From positions 186,001-250,000 of the forward strand of contig NZ_CP117677.1 of assembly GCF_028622835.1 (NCBI RefSeq): a DNA stretch of 64,000 nt, given 5' to 3'. Positions 1-9,743 of the stretch are shown here, one piece after another. The number at the start of each line of letters is the position of its first letter. Positions within the stretch are counted from its first letter, which is position 1. The position numbers and the translations under genes are program-made. The DNA is from Caloramator sp. mosi_1. Its GTDB lineage: Bacteria > Bacillota > Clostridia > Clostridiales > Caloramatoraceae. The notes under the pieces were generated by a model. The model saw only the letters and a list, made by a program, of their open reading frames with translations, made no database searches and was not told the origin of the DNA.

Positions 1-15
1 TAAAATAGCATCCAT
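1..15 (-). CDS. Start of the next gene of the glutamate mutase operon (possibly mutL/glmL), truncated by the window edge
   Basis: An ATG at 13-15 on the minus strand opens the frame MDAIL and runs off the left edge. A GGTGA ribosome binding site lies 5-6 bases upstream, and the stop of the preceding mutS gene is only 15 bases away, so the two are co-transcribed. In clostridial methylaspartate operons the gene after mutS usually encodes MutL/GlmL, the ATPase-like protein that reactivates the mutase. Five codons cannot prove this, so the identity is inference from gene order. Confidence 0.35.
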
Positions 16-30
16 AAAATCACCTTCAAA

Positions 31-449
31 TTATTCTTCTAACCCCAAATCCTTCTTTAAGTCCTTAATTGATAACTTAATATCTGTTCCAGGTGGATAT
101 GCTCTGTTAAATCCCATATCTAAGAATCTTTTTCTACTTCCTTCCAGTCTTGTTTTCCTACTACAAGATTTCCACCTACATAAAGTATTATGTCCTTAAG
201 TCCTGCTTCGTTGCATTTTTCTCTAAAACCTCTACAGTCAATTTCACCGTGTCCATAAAGTGAAGAAACTAAAATTGCATCTGCATTTGTTTCAATTGCT
301 GCGTTTATAAAGTCTTCTTGTGGGCTTAAAACTCCAATGTTTACTACGTTAAATCCTTCTTCCTTTAATGCGTGTTCAATAATTTTGTTACCTACAGCGT
401 GACAGTCAGCACCAATTACTCCTATTACTACAGTCTTTCCATTTTGCAT
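31..449 (-). CDS. mutS (glmS): Methylaspartate (glutamate) mutase, S subunit, cobalamin-binding
   Basis: This is the small B12-binding subunit of adenosylcobalamin-dependent glutamate mutase, which interconverts L-glutamate and threo-3-methylaspartate in glutamate fermentation. The N-terminus carries the cobalamin lower-ligand motif DxHxxG (GADCHAVG, residues about 14-21), followed by the Rossmann-like strands [14 protein letters not shown] and [15 protein letters not shown]. The frame stops early at 120, but one extra A in the A5 run at about 118 restores a C-terminus ending KDLGLEE at 31. The total is then about 137 residues, the usual family length. It lies 19 bases after the GntR regulator gene and is probably in the same transcript. 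The frameshift is most likely a sequencing error. Confidence 0.9.
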
Positions 450-468
450 AAAAATCCTCCCTCATTCT

Positions 469-1428
469 TTATATTTTTTTAAGTTCTACCATTTTTGAAA
501 TAACAGCTTTTACGCTGCCCTGGTCTAAATTATAATCAAAACTTATAATCTCCCTTTGTCTCATACGATTGCCTTAACCTCTTTACGTCTTCCTGGGGAA
601 ACTATTACTACATCAGATGAGTTGACTATATTTTTAACATCATTTAGTTCACGGCTGGTTGTAGCAATAATATCAACATCAAGCCCTGTTGACTGTAATG
701 CACTTTGGACCTTGAACTGAAATTCATTTGATATGCACACAAGTCCAAACTTTGTACCCTTTGGATATTTAGCAATCTTTACAATAGTCTCAAGGCAAGG
801 TGTTATTGCAACTCCCAAAACCTCTTTTTTAAGTCTGATGTTAAGTCCTTAACCTCATTTACGTGGTTAAAGGTTGCTATTATAACCTGTGCTTCATTTA
901 AAATTTGTTGTACACCATCACTTCTCTCATTCAAATCCTTTGTAGTTAGAGGTATTATATTAAGTCCAGTTGCACTCGATAACTGCTTTGCAAAGTCCTT
1001 AGCCTGTTCAATGTTGCATTCTACAAAAATAGCATTTATATTTTTTAGTATTTCCTGCTTCTCCTTTACTCTATTTACAACAAGTGCAACAAATTCATCA
1101 TAGGATAATCCCATTTCCAGGGATTCCTCAAGGGCTATATCAATAATTTTTAATAATTTATCATTTATGCTGTGTCGCTTCCAAGTTTTAGCCTCCTCAG
1201 CAACAAAGGTTCCTTTCCCTTGATATGAAACTATAACTCCCTCTTGCTCAAGAAGTTTATATGCTGAACTTATAGTATTTCTACTTGTATTTAATATAGA
1301 AGCCAATTCCCTCTCGGTTGGCATTTTGGTACCAACCTTTAGGGTGCCATTTTTAATCTGTTCCATTATTTGATTTTTTACCTGTATATATAGTGGAATT
1401 CCACTTTTTTGTCTATAACTATATTCAT
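469..1428 (-). CDS. GntR-family transcriptional regulator with a C-terminal sensing domain
   Basis: The N-terminal 75 residues form a GntR winged helix-turn-helix (PLYIQVKNQIMEQI, TERELASILNTSRNTISSAY, then EGVIVSYQGKGTFV). The remaining 240 residues look like a two-lobed ligand-binding domain rather than an aminotransferase. The start ATG at 1426-1428 follows a GAGG site. The gene is broken three times: at about 1405 (an A6 run needing A7), at about 810, and near 560, after which the last frame ends in MVELKKI at 469. As the first gene of the operon that contains mutS, it probably controls glutamate mutase expression and its own. The effector is unknown; glutamate or a cobamide are guesses from context. 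Confidence 0.82.
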
Positions 1429-1458
1429 TTAAAATACCTCTTAAATTGTTTGGATTAT

Positions 1459-1470
1459 TGGATTAATCCA
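1459..1470. promoter_or_regulatory. Palindromic candidate operator upstream of the GntR gene
   Basis: TGGATTAATCCA is a perfect 12-base palindrome 31-42 bases upstream of the GntR start codon. It is flanked by further TGGATTAT and TTGGTCCA half-site-like repeats. This position overlaps the expected promoter and 5' leader, so it is a reasonable autoregulatory GntR operator. Binding is inferred only. Confidence 0.45.
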
Positions 1471-1634
1471 TTTGGTCCATTTTTATTTTAACATTTAACA
1501 ATTATTTTAACTAACTTAATTTTCTGTCAAATTTTATTGTAATATGGCATATATATTGTTTATATTCAAATAAGTATATTTTTTATTTATTTTATCTTGT
1601 TTTTGTACAAGTTTATAATGATTAGTATAAAAAT

Positions 1635-1673
1635 AAGAGCTGTATCCTTTAAATTGCTTTAGATACAGCTCTT
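1635..1673 (-). terminator. Intrinsic terminator of the hypothetical gene at 1649-2182
   Basis: A 12-bp stem (AAGAGCTGTATC with its complement) encloses a 15-base loop. It overlaps the last codons of the hypothetical gene and is followed on the minus strand by a run rich in T. It separates that gene from the GntR operon. Confidence 0.6.
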
Positions 1674-2182
1674 TTAATTCCTTCTATTCTTTTATTTCTT
1701 TCCCTTATTTCTTTTTCTAATCTCTCTTCTTCCTCTAAACATTCCTTAATAAATTCATCTTGGCAAACTGTTGTAATATTAATATCTATATTATTAACAG
1801 TATAATATTGTCCTACTATATTTATTTTTATTGGAATTTTGTCCACCAGTATCAACATATTGTTTTCCCATACCCTTTTCAATTCCTTATACTCATACTT
1901 AATTAACTCAACTGTTTTAAAATCATCTCCTATATGACGACAAATTGCGTCAATTAAAAGAGTATAATAAAAAGTCCATTTAGTGCCTTTGGTATTGAAA
2001 TCTTTAATATCTCTCTATGAAGGATTATCCTTTTTCCTTTTCACTCAAATCAACAAATTCCACATCCCCAAATTCTACAATTATTTTATTCTTTTTGACC
2101 CTACATATTGATGATTCATTAAGTCTACTGTAAATTCCTGTCCATAAAATAAGCTCCTTTTATTTATTACCCTAACCTTCAA
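1649..2182 (-). CDS. Hypothetical protein, frameshifted
   Basis: I do not recognise this protein. The last frame (stop at 1649) has a credible coding composition, with a charged C-terminal helix rich in Glu/Arg (CLEEEERLEKEIRERNKRIE) and upstream strands such as KIPIKINIVGQYYTV. Going upstream the coding signal changes frame near 2015 and 2125, and it can be traced to a TTG at 2180-2182 preceded by a GGGGTG ribosome binding site (MKVRVINKRSLFYGQEFT). Joined together this gives about 175-180 residues. It could instead be two small genes that meet near 2020. No membrane segment or known motif is visible. Confidence 0.45.
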
Positions 2183-2623
2183 AATAACACCCCTATAAAA
2201 CAATAAAGCAATTATATCAACTTATAAGGATGAATTCAAATGTAATTTATTCTATTAGGGTAAAAATTATCTTAAAACCATTAGAATTTCGCTCTCCATA
2301 ATCTATCTAATCCTTTATCCCTTCCCCTAAAATAATATTAATGTTAAATGAGCTTTTTATTTAAAATAACAATAATCACAATTTATGCAGGAATGTTTTA
2401 TTCTTATTTCATTTTACTTTAATCTACAAAACATATGAATTTAAAACAATTAAAACCGACATTACATAACAATGTTAAGAATTTCAAATACTCCATATAA
2501 AAAACATTTATTATTTTAAACAAATCGCAATACTAATTGAATTATTAAAATTTATTTATTGCATATTTCATAATATTTTGTTTATAATTGAATTATAATT
2601 CTTATTTTAAGGGGATTGGTAAT
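2183..2623 (+). promoter_or_regulatory. AT-rich intergenic region with a probable gltP promoter
   Basis: This 440-base gap contains no open frame I can support. Near its right end a possible promoter is visible: TTGCAT at 2559-2564 and TATAAT at 2583-2588 with an 18-base spacer, about 35 bases before the symporter start. A second TATAAT occurs at 2594-2599. The AT richness makes chance matches likely. Confidence 0.35.
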
Positions 2624-3871
2624 ATGAAAAAGATTTCTTTGGCAAAGCAAATTCTACTTGCTCTAATTTTAGGACTAATTTTTGGAATAATCGCCAACAA
2701 CTTTTTCCCACAGACCGTAAATGCTACGCTTGCTAAATGGATTTTAGTGCCTGTAGGAAATATATTCTTAAGAGGAATTAAATTCATAGTTGTACCGTTG
2801 GTATTGTTCTCACTTATTGTTGGTACAGCAAGCCTTGGGGATATTAGAAAGTTAGGTAGAATTGGTGGTAAAATTATAGTTTATTATTTAGCAACAACAG
2901 CACTTGCAATTACAATTGCCCTCATACTTGCAAACATCACTAACCCAGGTGTTGGACTTAATCTAACCTCATCTGCTGAATTTAAAGCAAATCAAGCTCC
3001 ATTTATTATGGACATATTTGTTAATATGATCCCAACTAATCCATTCGAATCTCTTGTAAAGGGTGAAATGCTTCAAATAATTGTATTCTCAATACTATTT
3101 GGAGTGTGCATAACACTTGTTGGAGAAAAGGCTAAAGGGCTTTTAAATGTAATCGAACAGGCAAATGAAGTTTGTCTAAAACTAATTGGTGTTGTTATGC
3201 TTTTTGCTCCTTATGGTGTTTTTGCACTTATATCAAACGTACTTATGTCACAGGGTATGAAGGTTTTAATACCTCTATTAAAATATGGTTTAACCGTATT
3301 ATTTGCACTTTTACTACAATTAGTAGTTATATATGGTTCTATGCTTAAGGTATTAGGCAGAGTAAATCCAATTAATTTCTTTAAAAAGTTCTGGACTGTT
3401 ATGGTTGTTGCCTTCAGTACCTCCAGCAGTAATGCAACTATTCCTGTTAATCTAAAAATTTGCGAAGAAAAACTTGGAATACCTGAATCTATTGCAAGCT
3501 TTACAATACCACTTGGTGCAACAATAAATATGGACGGTACTGCAATTATGCAGGGTGTTGCAACAGTGTTTATTGCACAATTATATGGTAAGAACCTAAC
3601 TATTACACAACTTATTGTTGTAGTTTTAACCGCAACTCTTGCTTCAATTGGAACTGCTGGTGTTCCCGGTGCAGGAATAGTTATGCTAACTATGGTTCTT
3701 CAACAGGTAGGATTACCAGTTGAGGGTATAGCATTTATACTTCCTATAGACAGAATTCTTGATATGTGCAGAACTGTTGTAAATGTAACTGGAGATGCCG
3801 TTGGAACAACTATAGTTGCTAATTCTGAAAAAGAACTAAATATAGATACCTATAATAGCTTAAATATTTAA
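2624..3871 (+). CDS. gltP-like: Dicarboxylate/amino acid:cation symporter (DAACS family), probably glutamate/aspartate uptake
   Basis: A 415-residue secondary transporter that would import glutamate, aspartate or a C4-dicarboxylate with Na+ or H+ across the cytoplasmic membrane. The start is the ATG at 2624 (MKKISLAKQILLAL), placed 7 bases after AAGGGG; the TTG-started extension to 2588 has no ribosome binding site. Family hallmarks are present: the serine-rich re-entrant loop AFSTSSSNATIPVN at about residues 265-278, the substrate and cation region TIPLGATINMDGTAIMQG, and the later PGAGIVML and DRILDMCRTVVNVTGD motifs. It is one of the few long genes here without a frameshift. Its position beside the glutamate mutase operon supports glutamate as a substrate, but that is inference. 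Confidence 0.9.
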   Translation: MKKISLAKQILLALILGLIFGIIANNFFPQTVNATLAKWILVPVGNIFLRGIKFIVVPLVLFSLIVGTASLGDIRKLGRIGGKIIVYYLATTALAITIALILANITNPGVGLNLTSSAEFKANQAPFIMDIFVNMIPTNPFESLVKGEMLQIIVFSILFGVCITLVGEKAKGLLNVIEQANEVCLKLIGVVMLFAPYGVFALISNVLMSQGMKVLIPLLKYGLTVLFALLLQLVVIYGSMLKVLGRVNPINFFKKFWTVMVVAFSTSSSNATIPVNLKICEEKLGIPESIASFTIPLGATINMDGTAIMQGVATVFIAQLYGKNLTITQLIVVVLTATLASIGTAGVPGAGIVMLTMVLQQVGLPVEGIAFILPIDRILDMCRTVVNVTGDAVGTTIVANSEKELNIDTYNSLNI

Positions 3872-3882
3872 TTATATCTCAT

Positions 3883-3935
3883 AAAACATCCCCATAATGG
3901 ATTCCTTAAGAACTCCTTTATGGGGATGTTTTTCT
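3883..3935 (+). terminator. Intrinsic terminator after the symporter gene
   Basis: Arms AAAACATCCCCATAA and TTATGGGGATGTTTTT pair around a 20-base loop and end in a T run on the plus strand. The A-rich left side also lets it act for the convergent histidine kinase gene. Confidence 0.8.
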
Positions 3936-3969
3936 TATTTATTTTTCAGCAGGCTATATAAATACTATT

Positions 3970-5454
3970 TCAAGAGTATATATCAGAAAACTCAACATCA
4001 ATCTTTTCAACATTTAAATTATGTTTAAATATCTCATTTTTATTAACTGTTTCAATAGTTTTTATAGGAATTGAAAAACTAAATGTACTTCCAACTCCCT
4101 CTTCACTTTCAACCTCTACAAATCCACCGTGAAGCTCTGTTAAGCTCTTTACAAGGGATAATCCTATTCCACTTCCATTTTTCATACACCTATTTTCTAC
4201 CTGCTTATATCTGTCAAAGATTGTGCCTAACTTTTCCTTTGGTATACCACATCCAGTATCCTTTATACTTACCTTAACATATTCCTTTGAAGTATTAACA
4301 AGAACAAATATACTTCCACCTCTTGGAGTAAACTTGATAGAATTTGATAAAAGGTTTAGAACTATTCTTTCTATTTTATCTGGATCACAGGCAACAACAA
4401 CTTCCTCTTCATCTGTATCAAATACAACTTCTATACCCTGAGTACTTGCATACTCTACAACAGATTGAACAATATTTTCAACAATGCTGACTATGTTGTA
4501 ATTATTGAAATTCAAACTTAGAAAACCAGCATCTATCTTTGTAGCGTCTATCAGATTATTAATAAGTCTTAAAAGCCTTAAACAATTCTGTTTCATTATA
4601 TGCATATACTTATTTACACTCTCTTCTTTACTTACATATATATTTAGCATCTGCAGTGAAGCTAATATGACATTAATTGGAGTTCTTAATTCGTGGGCTA
4701 AGTTTGCATAGAATTCAGATCTAAGTTGTTCGTTACTATAAAAATTATCGATAATTGACTTCATATCCTCTGATACATTTTTATCAGAATTACAAAACAG
4801 GAGGCAAAGACATAAATTTTTATTAAAATAGGACATAGGATGAAATAAAAGAGTAATATCTTCATCCTTAAAGTTTTTAAGTTTTGACTTTGTATATGAT
4901 GGAATTCTTTTATTTATTGCACTATAAAATGCCTTGTTTATTTCATTAATATAATCATTTTCTACTAAGTTAAAAATATTTTTTAAAGTAACATTACAAA
5001 ATATCATATCCTTAAACGTTTTGTTTGACATTATTATCTGTCCCTTTTTATCTAATAAAATTAAAGGCAACTGTATGCTGTCTAAAGCTACCTTTATTCC
5101 TTTCTTATCTTTAGAGTTAAGTTTAATATGTTTATTCCTATAGTTATGATGACAGAATATGTGAAAATAAGGAAAAGCTAAATTTAAAATGATCAGGTCA
5201 TATCTTATGCCTGTTTGAAATGTATTTATAGCAATGTATATAGAAAAAATAACCGCATTTATTGCAAGATATGTAGAATTTAAAAAATACAGCGTAAATA
5301 TATAAAAGAAACCTAAGATATAAATAAAAATATCTAATTTTACTTCCCAACTTATCCTTATTAAAGCTAAGATAAATATTAAGTTAAACAGCGGTTTGAT
5401 TAAATTTTCTAATTTATTTACCTTATTTTTCATAATCGACATTAAACCTTCCAC
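3970..5454 (-). CDS. Membrane-bound PAS-domain sensor histidine kinase (orphan)
   Basis: A 494-residue sensor kinase. Residues about 18-100 hold four or five hydrophobic segments, followed by a PAS domain (about 120-225, starting ALDSIQLPLILLDKKGQI). The HisKA H-box is FYANLAHELRTPINV with the phospho-acceptor His at about 254. The HATPase domain has N box NLLSNSIKFTPRGG, G1 DTGCGIP and G2 GSGIGLSLVKSL. The start is GTG (5452-5454) or the ATG five codons later, which has a GGAAGG site. No response regulator gene is adjacent, so it is an orphan; in clostridia such kinases often feed Spo0A, which is a possibility here and not shown by the sequence. Confidence 0.88.
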   Translation of the reverse strand: MEGLMSIMKNKVNKLENLIKPLFNLIFILALIRISWEVKLDIFIYILGFFYIFTLYFLNSTYLAINAVIFSIYIAINTFQTGIRYDLIILNLAFPYFHIFCHHNYRNKHIKLNSKDKKGIKVALDSIQLPLILLDKKGQIIMSNKTFKDMIFCNVTLKNIFNLVENDYINEINKAFYSAINKRIPSYTKSKLKNFKDEDITLLFHPMSYFNKNLCLCLLFCNSDKNVSEDMKSIIDNFYSNEQLRSEFYANLAHELRTPINVILASLQMLNIYVSKEESVNKYMHIMKQNCLRLLRLINNLIDATKIDAGFLSLNFNNYNIVSIVENIVQSVVEYASTQGIEVVFDTDEEEVVVACDPDKIERIVLNLLSNSIKFTPRGGSIFVLVNTSKEYVKVSIKDTGCGIPKEKLGTIFDRYKQVENRCMKNGSGIGLSLVKSLTELHGGFVEVESEEGVGSTFSFSIPIKTIETVNKNEIFKHNLNVEKIDVEFSDIYS

Positions 5455-5565
5455 ATAAATCCCCCATATTTACTATAATTATACATAAAACCAAAAACTC
5501 CTTCTTTTAATAGAAAAATAAATTTATTTAAATTCAAGAATAAAATAGGGGGATATTTTATAAAA

Positions 5566-5592
5566 AGCATAAGAGGAGTTTCCTCTTATGCT
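5566..5592 (-). terminator. Terminator of the yhgE/pip gene
   Basis: AGCATAAGAGGA and its complement form a 12-bp stem with a 3-base loop, followed on the minus strand by TTTTTATAAAAT. The stop codon of the yhgE-like gene lies inside the stem. Confidence 0.75.
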
Positions 5593-8087
5593 ACCTGTGT
5601 ATTATTCTTAATTTTTCCGATTCTTTGAGATATTTTCTCCAATCTATATTTTAATATTATAGATAAAATAATAGAAGCTATCATAAATATTACAAGTATC
5701 ATTATATCTCCCTTTAATATACCGTAATCTATACCAGATATTATCTCTCTAAGTGCTGATGTAGCATAGGTCATTGGAAGATATGGGTTTATTTTCACAA
5801 AGAAATCAGGAACAAGTTCAAGTGGGAATGTTCCTGCACAGGACGTTAATTGTAACATTAACAGTACAAGTGAAAGGAACCTTCCTGCATCTCCAAAAAT
5901 CATTATTAAAGCTTCTATTACAGATATAAACACAAAGGATAATAATATATTAAATCCATAGAACAAAGCTAAACTCTTAACTTCTAAGTTTAAAACGTGT
6001 ATTAAAATAAAACTTGAAGCAACTGCCTGTAATATTCCAAGGAATGCAAAGGTTATAAACTTACCAAATATTATTGAAGCAGGATGTCCTCTAAATTCAT
6101 CATCAACTTCACCAGAAACTATGAAGAACATTATAAGAGCTCCAACCCAAAGTGATAGTGGTATAAAATACGGAGCAAAACCTGTACCATAATCAGGAAC
6201 GTGATTAATTGGTTCTTCATTTAACCTTACTGGTTCTGACATAAATTTAGACATATCCTCTGATGAAAACTTCAATTTATTGTCTATCTTGTCATAACCT
6301 TCTGTTAACCCATCCTTTAATTCTAAAGTTCCATCAGACAATCTATTTAAACCATCATTTAATTTTAAAGATCCCTCATATAATTTAACTGTTCCATCCT
6401 TTAGTGTTCCTAACCCAGCATTTAATTGTGCTGAACCTTCATAAAGTTTTGTTGAACCAGCCTTTAATGAAGATGTACCATCTTTAAGTTCTAATGAACC
6501 TAAATAAAGTCTATCTAACCCTAAGCTTAATTCGTAAGTTTTACCTTCTGCTACACTTAATCCTTCTCTTATCTTTTCTGCACCAAGTTTTAACTCTGCA
6601 ACTCCATTTGAAAGCTTAGAAACACCCTCATTTGAGGTAAGCTGTGCAACTTGCCCTAAACCATTTTTTAAATTAGTTGCTCCATTTTTAACCTCAGTTA
6701 AACCACCTATTAATGTTGTAATACCGTCTAATGAACTTTTGCTTGAATCTGCAAAAACTTTAGTTCCATCAGCAACTTGCTTTGTACCAACCTTTAAATT
6801 ATTAGTTGCCTGTTTTAACGTATCCACCGCTACAGCAGATTCCTTAAGTGGTTTTGACAAATTATCCTTTAAATTTTTTGTTGAATTTCAGACAATATCA
6901 ATTTTGCTTCCTCAATCCTACCAGCATCTAAAAGTGCCTTAGCTGAGTCTACTGCATCTGATACATCATCTATACCCTGAGCTGCACTATTTAATTTTGT
7001 ACTAATATTTAAAGCACTTACTTCTTCATTTAATTTTTTAGCACCCTCTGCAACCTCATTTGCTCCATTTACAAGTTTAATTATATTATTCTGACCTTCT
7101 TCTATTTGAGACTTAAACTGTGAAACCCTATTAACTATTTCATTTAATCCCTCTTCAAGTTTAATTGTTCCTTCATACAGCATCTGAATTCCAGACTTTG
7201 AATTTAGTAAATTGGGTGCAAATACAGACATACCTTGAACTACCTTGTCAATCCCTTCTACTAAACTTGTCTGTCCAATCTTTAATGCACTTAAGCCATC
7301 CTTTAATTTTTTGAACCATCACTTGCAGTTTTTAAACCTTCCGATAAAGCCCCTGCTCCATCATCTAACTTAGCAGCACCATTATTTAATGTATATAAAC
7401 CTTCCTTTAATTGCACTGAACCATCCTCTAACCTAAAAGCTCCACTCTTTGCTGTCGATAATCCATTTACTAATTCCCTTGAACCATCCCTTAATTTAAC
7501 TGCTCCATCATTTAATTGTGTACTTCCATCCTTTGCCTCTAACAATCCATCCTTAACTTCATATAGACTATCAATTACTACCTTTGAAGCTTCCTCGGTA
7601 ATTGATTTTGATATCTCGTCTTTAAGTTCAAGCATTATTCTTGAAGATACCTGTGCTGCCAAGAAATTTTTCTTTTCATTTGGTATATAGATAAGCTCAG
7701 CCTTATCTATTTTACCCTCCGATGCATCGGTTATCCTCTTTGAAAACTCTTCTGGAATAATTACAGCTGAATAATATCCCTTGTTATTTAGACCATCCAT
7801 TGCTTTGTTGTAATCTACAAATTCCCATTTTATCTTTGTATTATCCTTTAGTTCCTCAACTATGTCGTTGCCGTAGTTTACATTCTCTCCATCCTTTACA
7901 CTTCCCTTATCTAAGTTTACTACTGCAACTGGCATCTTGTCTAATTTACTGTAAGGATCCCAGAAGGCATATAGGTATAAAAACTATAAAGTAAAGGCAT
8001 TAAAGAAACTACAATTACAGCTACACGGTTAAACCTGTTATTAAATAAATTTTTTAAGTCTTTCTTGGCAATCTTAAATGCCCTCAT
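5586..8087 (-). CDS. YhgE/Pip-family membrane protein (phage infection protein / ABC-2-like), frameshifted
   Basis: About 830 residues when reassembled. The N-terminus (MRAFKIAKKDLKNLFNNRF then a hydrophobic segment) and WDPYSKLDKMPVAVVNLDKG are typical of YhgE/Pip proteins. A long extracytoplasmic region consists of seven-residue repeats of the form LxxGxxx (for example LKDGTVKLYEGSLKLNDGL), and the last 230 residues carry about five membrane helices. The family includes Lactococcus Pip, a phage receptor, and relatives of multidrug and ESX-linked exporters. Breaks occur near 7975 (T5 needing T6), 7305, and 6865. The start ATG at 8085-8087 follows GGGAGGTG. The upstream TetR gene and the palindromes at its promoter suggest ligand-induced control. 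Confidence 0.85.
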
Positions 8088-8105
8088 TTTTTCACCTCCC
8101 TATTT

Positions 8106-8148
8106 ATACTGGTCAGTATAATAATACACTTTTGTACTGACCAGTCAA
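8106..8148 (-). promoter_or_regulatory. Promoter of the yhgE gene with twin TetR-type operators
   Basis: On the minus strand, TTGACT (8143-8148) and TATTAT (8121-8126) are separated by 16 bases. Two near-palindromes flank the -10: ATACTGGTCAGTAT at 8106-8119 and TACTGACCAGTCA at 8135-8147. Together they form a perfect 11-base inverted repeat (8108-8118 and 8135-8145). One overlaps the -35 and the other the likely start point. This is the layout expected for TetR repression; a weaker ACTGATTAGT copy sits near 8159-8168. Confidence 0.7.
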
Positions 8149-8238
8149 TATATTTTTGAACTGATTAGTTTAAAAATGTGTATATTTTTGTTAAAACATT
8201 TATTTACAAAAAACAATCTGAGATAAACTATTTTTATC

Positions 8239-9712
8239 GGTTCTATAATAAATGTTGGGGCGTAGACCCAGCATATTTTTACAAAAATATGTGCACCTGA
8301 TTAGACACCTGGTAAAATTAAAATAACCAAACAAAAACCTTACCTGAAAGGAGGCATCCATCAAGTGCACACTAATAATTCTATCAAAAATTTATTAGGT
8401 TTTAAAGATGTTATTATAAAAAGATTATTCATAATGACACGTACATTGAGATATACTTAGAAACTAAGAAAAAATTTGTACTTGCCCTAATTGTAATTCC
8501 AAAGTTACAAGAGTTCACGATTATAGAATTCAGCGTATTAAAGACATACCCTTATTCTTTAAACATACTTTTATCATTCTTAAAAAACGTAGATATCGTT
8601 GTAATGCCTGCGGCAAAAATTTTATGAACATATAGAATTTTTACCTCGTTATCATAGAATAACTAATAGATTAGCTATGTTTGTAATTTATGAATTATCT
8701 AATGAATATAGTATGACATCAGTTGCTAGAAAAACTAATCTATCTATCGATACTATAAAACGTATTTTTGATAATGTATCTTACTCTTCTCCTACTAATT
8801 TACCTAAAATAATATCTATAGATGAATTTAAAGGTAACTCTGGTGGTTCTAAATATCATTGTGCAATAGTCGATCCTGTTAATCATAAAATACTAGACAT
8901 TATTAAAGATAGAAAAGAGCATATTCTTATAGATTATTTTAGAAAAATTAAAAATCGCGATAGCGTTACACACTTTATTTGTGATATGTGGCAACCCTAT
9001 ATTGATTTAGCTAAAACTTATTTCAAAAATGCTGTAATTGTTATAGATAAATTTCACTATATTAGACAAGTCATATGGGCAGTAGAAGCGGTAAGAAAAC
9101 GTATCCAAAGAGAACTATCAATTAAATTAAGAAAATACTTTAAAAGAAGTAAAAGCTTATTTTAAAAAGATATGGCTTACTTGATACAGATTCAAAGTTA
9201 GCTTTACAAGTTATGTTTTCTTATAATAGTGAATTAGCAATTGCCCACACTTTAAAGGAAAAGTTATTGAGTATTATTGATGCTTCACCTTCTTCTAACG
9301 AAGCTCGTGTCCTCTTAAAAGATTGGATTAAACTTGCACAAAATAGTGGTATCAATGAATTGAAAAGATGTGCAAATACCTATATCAGATATTTTAATGA
9401 GATTTGTAATTCTTTTGATATTCCTTATACAAATGCTTGTATAGAAGGATTTAATAATAAAATCAAAGTTATTAAAAGAATAGCCTTCGGCTATAGAAAT
9501 TTTGATAGATTCAGGAATAGAATTCTTCATTGTTGTAATAAATAATCTGTTAAATATTGTATTTTAGGAAATCCAACTATCGTTGGTCTTTTTGTCGTGC
9601 AATTTTTTAAGGGTAAACTCCCCTCATCCTATCTATCTTGCTAAAATCATTATCAAATAAGAAAGGACAGGCATTCTAATCTAATGCCCGCCCCAACTAT
9701 TGACAAAGAGCC
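8239..9712 (+). mobile_element. ISL3-family insertion sequence, copy 1 (1474 bp)
   Basis: The ends match as imperfect inverted repeats (GGTTCTATAATAAATGTTGG on the left, GGCTCTTTGTCAATAGTTGG read inward from the right), both continuing GGCG. An exact 8-bp target duplication TTTTTATC lies at 8231-8238 and 9713-9720. If the element and one duplication are removed, the flanks join into a hairpin (ACAATCTGAGATAAA and its complement) plus a T6 run on the minus strand. That is the intrinsic terminator of the tetR gene that ends at 9744. The element therefore broke that terminator and separated tetR from yhgE. Confidence 0.92.
8365..9545 (+). CDS. ISL3-family transposase, copy 1, frameshifted
   Basis: The start is GTG at 8365, 10 bases after AAAGGAGG. 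The protein has an N-terminal zinc finger (CPNC ... RYRCNACGK), a helix-turn-helix (SMTSVARKTNLSIDTIKRIF), and the ISL3 DDE core with IISIDEFKG, HFICDMWQPYIDLAK, VIDKFHYIRQVIWAVE and a late NACIEGFNNKIKVIKR. The expected length is about 390 residues. Breaks occur near 8418 (A5), 8473 (A6), 8617 (A5, where copy 2 has A6) and 9153 (A4, where copy 2 has A5). Two of these are absent in copy 2, so they are probably sequencing errors or copy-specific damage. Confidence 0.85.
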
Positions 9713-9743
9713 TTTTTATCTCAGATTGTTGATAAATAACACA

